IMG/VR virus record: IMGVR_UViG_3300017751_003243
Span: 1-64,000 of that record
From: a virus
Reading direction: 5' to 3' (one strand)
Length of the DNA stretch: 64,000 bases
Shown here one piece after another: positions 10,701-19,700 of this stretch. The notes beneath the pieces are model-generated. The model did no database searches and had not been told where the DNA came from. It saw only the letters and a program-made list of their open reading frames with translations. The position numbers and the translations under genes were made by a program. Each line of letters starts with the position of its first letter. Positions within the stretch are counted from its first letter, which is position 1.

Positions 10701-13700
10701 TATTTACGAATACAATACAACTGACGGAAGTTACATTCCTGCAACTCCTACTAAACTAGGTTTGTATCCAAAGTTTAAACCAGAGATATTTACTGATACA
10801 ACATATCAAGTTCCAACTAAAGTTATTCAAGGACACGACGGAAGTATTTTTGTTGCGTACGAAGACTTTAGAGATGATTTATTATTAGAACTAGAAAAAA
10901 GAATTTATAATAATATCAAAGTAGAATATGATGCTACTATGATAAACATATTTGAATTCATCGGCGGTGAAAGTAGGGATACAACATTTACAAGATCAGC
11001 TAGAGACAAGTCATTGTTACCAGAATTTATTGAATGGAATAATGCAGTAGGTTCTCCGGACTATGCAGATAACAGCTTTTGGTCAAGAACTAACAGCTTT
11101 ACATTTAATTACAGCAACACCAATAGTCCAAGCGGAAAACAAAACGCAGGGTATTGGAGAGCAATATACAAAGAAGCATATGATACTGATCGTCCTCATA
11201 CACACCCTTGGGAAATATTAGGATACAGCGAAGAGCCAACTTGGTGGCAGACTGTTTATGGTGCGGCACCTTATACAAGTGAAAATAAAATACTATGGCA
11301 AGACATAGAGAAGGGTGCATATAGAATACCTAATGAACCTGTAACTTATAACAGCAAGTATGCTAGAGCAAATATAACAAAACATATTCCTGTAGATGAT
11401 GGCGGCGAACTGTTAAGTCCATTGGATTCAAACTATGCAAAAGATTATATTAGTAATAGAACACAACAGACGTTTGTGTTTGGAGATCAAGCACCTACAG
11501 AAACAGCTTGGCGTAGAAGTTCAGAGTATCCATTTGCACTAATGATTGCTTGGTTGTTAAATCAGCCAACTAAAATCTTAGGACTAGGTTATGATAGATC
11601 AAGAATTAAACGTAACCCTGCTAAAGAAGTTATTTACAGTGAAACAAATAAAAGATTAAGACTTGAAGATGTTGTTTTTCCTAATACAACTTCAGATACT
11701 ATTAGAGTACAAACAGCAGGACTAGTAAACTATGTTCATGATTACATGAATAGTAGAACAGTTAAGTATTACAAAAATTATCAAACAGATCTTAAAAATG
11801 TTACTAACCAATTGGGATTAAAGATTGGCGGATTTACTGACAAGAGTAAATTTAAACTTATACTAGATTCAAGAACACCGTTCAACGAAGGTAACGTGTT
11901 TGTTCCTGAAGAAAACTATCAAATATTTTTAAACAAGTCAAGTGTAATTGACCTTGTTCCATACAGTGGTGTAATTATTGAAAAGGTCCAAGGCGGATTT
12001 GTTATTAGAGGTTACAACTATAATAATCCTTACTTTAAATATTACTCACCAATATCATTAGCAGACGATCCTGTAGTGAGAGTGGGCGGAGTAAGTGCAG
12101 ACTTTGTAACTTGGACAGAAGGACAAAGTTACAGCCCAGGACTAATTGTAGAGTTTGGTGGACGTTATTTTATGACAGAAAGCCAACACATTGCCGCTGA
12201 AAGTTTTGATCAAACAAAATTTGTTGCTATGCCAGAACTTCCTGTAGAGGGTGGCAGAACAGCAGTATTCCATAGACAGTGGAATGAAGGAATAAATGAC
12301 GAACCATTAGAACTTGCTTACGGAACACAATTACAAACTATTCAACAAGTAGTAGACTTCTTGCTAGGTTATGAAAGATATTTAAAAGTTCAAGGATTTG
12401 TTTTTGAGAATTACAATACAGATATAAACGAAGTTGAGGATTGGCGTTTAAGTGCAAAAGAATATATGTTCTGGACTACACAGAACTGGGCAGAGAAAAG
12501 TGTTATTACTTTAAGTGCTGGTGCAAACAAGATTTGCTACTATAAAAAATATCACGTAGCTGATGATATCTTTGATAACTTTTACGGTTATAACTTATTC
12601 AAAGCAGATGGTAAAAAATTAATTCCTGCTTATGCAAGTGTTTATAGAGACAATGATAACAGGATTGAGATCACTACTAAAAATACACCGGACGGAATCT
12701 TTAGTGTTAAGTTACCATTAGTACAAACTGAACACGTTGTATTATTAGACAATACAACTGTGTTTAAAGATTACATTTACGATCTAGAACCAGGCTACCG
12801 TCAGTCAAGAATAAAAGTTATGGGCTACAGAACAGACAAATGGACTGGTGGCTTTAACATTCCAGGATTTATATATGACAATGCCAAGGTTACAGAATGG
12901 GCAGAGTGGACAGATTACGCAGTTGGCGATACAGTAAAACACAAAGAATTTTATTATGTTGCAAAAGTAAAAATTCCAGGACAATTAAACTTTGATGCTA
13001 AACAATGGGAACGTTTAGATAAACGACCAGAGCCAGGACTAATGGCAAACTTTGATTACAAAGCAAAACAGTTTGAAGATTTCTATGATTTAGATACAGA
13101 TAACTTTGATACTTCACAACAAAGAGTTGCACAGCATTTAATTGGTTATCAGAAACGTAAGTATTTGGAAAACATTATTAATGATGATGTTTCACAGTAT
13201 AAATTCTATCAAGGATTTATTCAAGACAAAGGTACAAAGAATAGTTTAACTAAACTGTTTGATGCTTTATCAAACACAGATGCTGATAGTGTAGAGTTTC
13301 ATGAAGAATGGGCTTTACGTTTAGGACAAATAGGTGCGGCACAATCCTTTGACGAAGTAGAATACAAACTTGACGAAGCGAAGTTTAGATTATCTCCGCA
13401 ACCTGTTGCACTTGTAGATAGTGTCACAGGAACAGAAACTGATTTAATTTACAGACAAAGACCGTTTGAAACTTATTTAAAACCAGATGGATATAATCAT
13501 AAACCATTCCCTACAAAATATAAAGATGTTGATTACATTCAAACAGCAGGATACGTTAATCCTTCAGATGTTAAAACACAGGTTGCAAACTATGATGCAA
13601 TTTTAAATATTGCAATTACAACTCTTAACGTTGGTGATTATATTTGGACAGGTACAAACAAAACTAACGACTGGGACGTATTTAAATATCTACGTACAGA

Positions 13701-16700
13701 AGACAAAGTAATTAAGCTAACAAAAAATAGTACAACTGATGAAGTTGAAGTAAAACTAAACAATCAAGCAAGATATGTCAAAGACGATATCATTGGTTTA
13801 GTTGATGTTACTGACAATGAAAGATTTTACAAAGTATTACGTTCAGAATTAGATACTGTATTTTGTACTGAAAATGGAAAAACAACAGATGTAGATCCTG
13901 CAACAGGATTTGTTACTAACTTTACTTCTGTTAGAGTTGCAGACCTAGAAGCGGCAAATACAAAACTTATAAACAGTGAAATAAAAGTAGGTGAAACTAT
14001 TTGGGTTGACGATGATAGTTCTAGCAAATGGGTAGTAATTAAAAACAATCCTGTACATAGCCAACACCAAGTTATTTCTAATGTAGAAACAAGTGATATT
14101 ACCACAAACTTTGGTAAAGTAATTGCTTGTGATGAAAGAAACTCAACACTAGTTGTAGGTGCAAGTGAATCCAACAAGGTTTACATATACAATAGAACAA
14201 ACGACGGTGGACAATATATACACGCACAAACATTAGACGCACCAACAGGTATTTACACAGGTGACGGTAAGTTTGGTACAGGACTTGCGTTATCAAGAGA
14301 TAGCAAATGGTTAGTGGTAGGTGCACCGCAGGCAAGTAACGTTAAAACAAAATTTGCAGGAAGCTTCACAGGTGCTCAGTCTTATGTTAAGAACGACATT
14401 GTAAACTATCAGGAAAACTTCTGGGAAGCACAATTTCCTATTGCACAGGCACAAGGTACATTAACATTTAACAGTTTTTATGATACTGCCACAGTAGCAG
14501 AAGCTTCATGGAACGGGTCAAACTATCCAGAAGTTGTTTATGCTGTAAGGGGTAATTATCACTTTAATGTTCCAACGGATCATATGTTAATTAGAGCTCC
14601 GTTGTCTCAATACGAAGCAACAGCGGCTGGCGACACTATTGTATTAAACTGGGATCAATATTCACAAAATTATCCAGCGGGTATTTTACCTTTTGGTAGC
14701 AACGGCCCGGGCGTAGCACAATTCGAAGGAAGTAAAACTATTGCAAGTAAAGTAGATGCAATACTATACTTTGATAATATGTTAAGAACACCTAACGTTG
14801 GTGATACTATTAGTACAACAACTGCAATAGGTACAGTTGATTACATCCATGTTGAAAACGTAAACCAAGCAACTATCTATATCAAAGATATGAACGGTGA
14901 GTTCACTGATAGTGGTAGTGCAACACTTGGTACGCAAAACATGGGAACTTATGTTGCATTGAATCCTTTAAATTCTGGAGCAACGTTTGGCGGCTGGTGG
15001 AAAGTAACTGGCTTAACAAGTTTTACAAGTTCAGTTAAGAGTGTAACAACTCCACAGTTTGTAGTACAGGATATTATTACACAATCAGAAAGTAAATCAC
15101 CTGAAGTATACTATAACACAATGGACGATGTGTATGCGTTGAATCAAGTTAGTGATCCAACCAAGGGCGGTAAGTTAGGACATTTAAGTTTCTACAACAA
15201 ACAAGGTATGCCAGACCTAAGTCCATACTGGTTCTTTAGAGCAAACAAGGCTTGGACAGATACACTAAACACAGGCGATACATTTAAGATGTATGTCAAT
15301 AAGGTTAGAAATAGTTTGAATACTGTATTTGATCCTGCAACACTAGGAATAAACACAAACTACATTAACCAAGCACTAGGACACGAAGTTTATGATCTAT
15401 GGGACGGTTATGTAGATGTTACATTTACAAACTTTGATAACCAAGGTAATGCTTTTATTCCTCAGATAGGACAAACGATTATTGATCAAAATACAAACGC
15501 AACTGGTGAAGTTGTTTATGTACAAGAACAATTATTGGATTGTAGAGTATACGTTAAAAATAGAAGCGGTACATTTAGCTTTGGTAATTTACACTCCGCA
15601 ACAAGCACCATTGCAATTAAAGATGGAGTAAGTGCAGGCATTGACAGACTATCAGGTAGATTAGACAATATGGATATGTCTAGTTCGTTAACTGGTAAGT
15701 TAGTAGTTGTAAGATTTACAGACTCAACACAATTACCTGTAACAACACCTACATTTAGAAATGAAGTTGAAATACAAGTTTATAACGATAGGACCGTAAA
15801 TGGTGTAGCAAGAACACCTAACTATCCTAATCCACTTAACAAGGATTGGAAACAAGTTTCAGCACTTAAAACAGACAGTACTGGTTCAGCAAGTTCATTT
15901 ACAAACGAAGGTGTATATTTTGTTTATGAAAAAATGGGTACAGGACTTTATAGTTACCAGCATGGTTACACAAATCCTCAAAGAGCAAGTAACCGTAATC
16001 TAGGTACTCAGATAGAATTATGTAAGTCAAATACAATAACAGATTTTTATAGATTATATGTAAGTGCTCCAGGAAACTTAGATGTTAGCAACAGTGGTAG
16101 AATACACTTTGTTAATCACGGTACAGATGCAGACGGTACAGTTTACGAATGGGGTAGAAGTAAGAATCTATTCTTTAGAGGCGAGTATGATGTCGCACAA
16201 ACTTATTACACAGACGATATAGTTTTATATCAAGGAAGTTTCTATCAAGCAAAAACTAATTTAACACCAGGTGCGTTTGTTTTAACGTATTGGACATTGT
16301 TAGCAAACAACATTGACTACATTGGTTATGTTCCTAATGATACAGGATTAAGTGTAAGTGATGATAGCACATTTGATAAAGGCAACTTAATACAGTATGC
16401 ACACCCATTCTCAATTAGCAAATACGGAGATGTACTTGCAACTGTGGCAGACTTTAACAACAGTGATCCTAAGATTATAATTTACAGAATTAACAACGGC
16501 CACTATGAATTTTCACAGATGCTTCCTGCTCCGACAGTTGGAATAAAATATGGAAGTGCAATTAGTCTAAACGACACAGGAGATATGTTAGCCGTAGGTG
16601 CACCAGAAGACGATACACGTTCAGACAATAACGGTAAGGTATTTGTATACACTAGTGTAGGCGGTGTGTTTAGTCAAACACAAACTTTATACAGTCCTGA

Positions 16701-19700
16701 AAATGATGTAGCTGAAAGATTTGGAGCCGCGATAGACTTTGAAGGCAATGATTTAATTGTAAGTTCTAAAGGCGGAGACCTTGTAACAAGCACAACGTTT
16801 GATGTGTTGTCAACTACATTTGATAATAACTTAACACAATTTGAAAGTGTAAACACAGATAGCGGACAAGTGTTTATGTATCAGAAGGTACAAAACAAAT
16901 TATTATACGCAGAGAAGTTTAATTACAAAAATGCTTCAGTAGAAAGATTTGGCGAATACTTATTGTTTAATGAGAATCACGTTTACGTTCCGATGCCAGA
17001 GCTTTCAGTTAGAGATATGGAAGATTCATCTACTTGGAACAACTACATAGGTACGTTACTAGATTACAAGAGAGATAGAGAAGCTCTACCTTGGCAAACT
17101 TTGCACACACCAACTGACCAAGTTGACTTAACTAAATTTAAAGGCGTATTCATTTACACAATGGGACCTAATCCTATTGCACAAAAAATAGATTACATTG
17201 ATCCTATACAAGGAAAAATTGCCGGAGCGGCTGAGGAAGAATTAACTTTCAAAACACATTATGATCCAGCAGTTTATACTAACGGAACTAACACACCTAA
17301 TACTGTAATTGATCCAGAAAATTATTGGAATAATGCAAACGTAGGCAGACTATGGTGGGATATTAGCACAGCTAAATTTGTAAACCCATACCAAGGAAAC
17401 ATAATTTACAATACAGCTAACTGGAATAAATTATTTACTGGAGCAAGTATTGATGTTTATGAATGGGTTGAATCTACACTTACTCCAACACAATGGAACG
17501 AAACAGCAGACACAGAAGAAGGTCTTGTAAAAGGTATAAGTGGTACAGCTAAAGATGTAAACACCTTTGTACAAGTACAAGTTTACAATGAAATATCAAA
17601 AGGATTTAGTAACAAATATTACTATTGGGTTAAGAATACAAAAGTTATTCCAGACTTAGAGTGGAGAAAAACTTCTGCTTATGACGTAGCACAATTAATT
17701 ACGGATCCAATGGCAATGGGACAAAAATTTGTTGCACTTTACAGCAACAATAAATTTGGTTTATACAACTGTGAATCACTTGTAAGTGGACCAGACAATG
17801 CAATCAACTTCCGTTATTGGACTATTGATAATAAAGAAATTAACATACACAATCAGTATCAGTTAATGTCAGAAGGTTTAGGTACAAGTAAACCAAATGC
17901 AGATATTGAACGTAAATGGTATGACAGTTTAATTGGTGTTGATACAAACGAAAGACCGGTGCCAGACACTATCTTAAGTGAAAAACAAAAATATGGTATA
18001 CTAGACAGACCAAGACAAGGTATGTTTAAAAATAGAGTTGAAGCACTTAAACAAGTTGTTGAAAGAGCTAACACTACATTAAAAGCAAACCTAATTGTTG
18101 ACGAATTAAATCTAAGTGCTTTCTTAAGCAAAGATCCTACACCAACATTGTTAAGCAAACAGTTTGACAAGTCAGTTACAACAAATGCAGAACTACAGTT
18201 TGTTGGAGTATCAAATGTTATTCCAGCAGTACTAACACCTGTGTTTGTAAACGGCAAACTTGAAAGAGTTGATATTGCAAATGGTGGTAAAGGTTACGTT
18301 ACAGTTCCAACATACGAGTTTGGATTAGTAGGTAACGGTAGCGGTGCAGAAATTACAATTACAATGAATACAGCAGGTACCATTACAAATGTTGCTGTTA
18401 AGAATGCAGGTTCAGGATATCCTAGCACAACAACATTGTCAGTAAGAAAATATAGTGTACTTGTTGCTGTTGATGAAACAGTTAGTAACAAGTGGGCAAT
18501 ATATGCCTACAACAACACAACTAAATTATGGGAAAGAACATCAAGTTCAAGTTACGACACAACTAAATGGTGGAGTTACACAGACTGGTATGACATAGGT
18601 TACAGCGAATTTACAGATATTAATTTCCTAGTTGATTATTCATATGAATTAGAAAGTTTAACTGACACAGTTGGTGATATTGTAAAAATTAGTACAATAG
18701 GATCAGGTGGTTGGTTACTGTTAGAAAAGATCAGCGATATCGGTACAGACTACACAACAAAATATAAAACTGTTGGTAGACAGAACGGAACAATAGCTTT
18801 ATCAAGAGCATTATACGATCCAGCAAGTAGTAATATTGGTTACGACGGATTAAGTTATGATACTTCATTCTATGACGATCAACCAACACTAGAGTTAAGA
18901 AAAATCTTAACAGCATTAAGAGATGATATCTTTATAAATGATCTTGCTGTACACTATAACGAACTGTTCTTTGCAAGTTTAAGATATGCGTTTAGCGAAC
19001 AACCAATGGTTGATTGGGCATTTAAAACTTCATTCTTGAAAGCTAAACATAACGCAGGTGATTTAACACAGAAAATTACTTTCCAAAATGATAGCTTACC
19101 TAGTTATGAAGATTTTGTTGAAGAAGCTAAACCATACAAAACAAAAATTAGAGAATACATTAGTTCTTACACAAAAACAGATCCAACTGCAACAGGTGTA
19201 ACGGACTTTGATATACCACCAGCTTACAGCATTGATGATGGTAAGATTGTTCCTTCAAGTTTAAAAGTTAAAGATGATTTAATATATGGACAAGATGCAA
19301 ACATAGTTGATTACCCTAACAAGTATTGGGCTGAAAATGTTGGCTTTGAAGTATTAACGGTAAACATCAAGAATGGCGGAACAGGTTATTTAGATGTACC
19401 AGTAATTAAATTTACAGGCGGCGGCGGATCAGGTGCAACTGCAACAGCAACACTTGGTACAGGCGGAGCAATAAAATATATTACAGTTACAAATCCAGGA
19501 AGTGGATATCTAAGTGCTCCTACAGTTAGCATTAATGGAACACAGTCAACAGGTTCGGTTGCGGCAGTTGTTTCAGCACAGTTAGGTAACAGCAAGGTTA
19601 GAGCATTACATCACGTATCTAAGTTTGATAGAGTAACAGGAACGTTCTTAATTACTACACTATCGCAGACAGAAAACTTTACAGGTACAGGAAGTAAAAC

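Noticed and set aside
17859-18257. Minus-strand open frame of 132 codons inside the giant gene
   Set aside because: A shadow of the + strand coding frame; no motif and no promoter.
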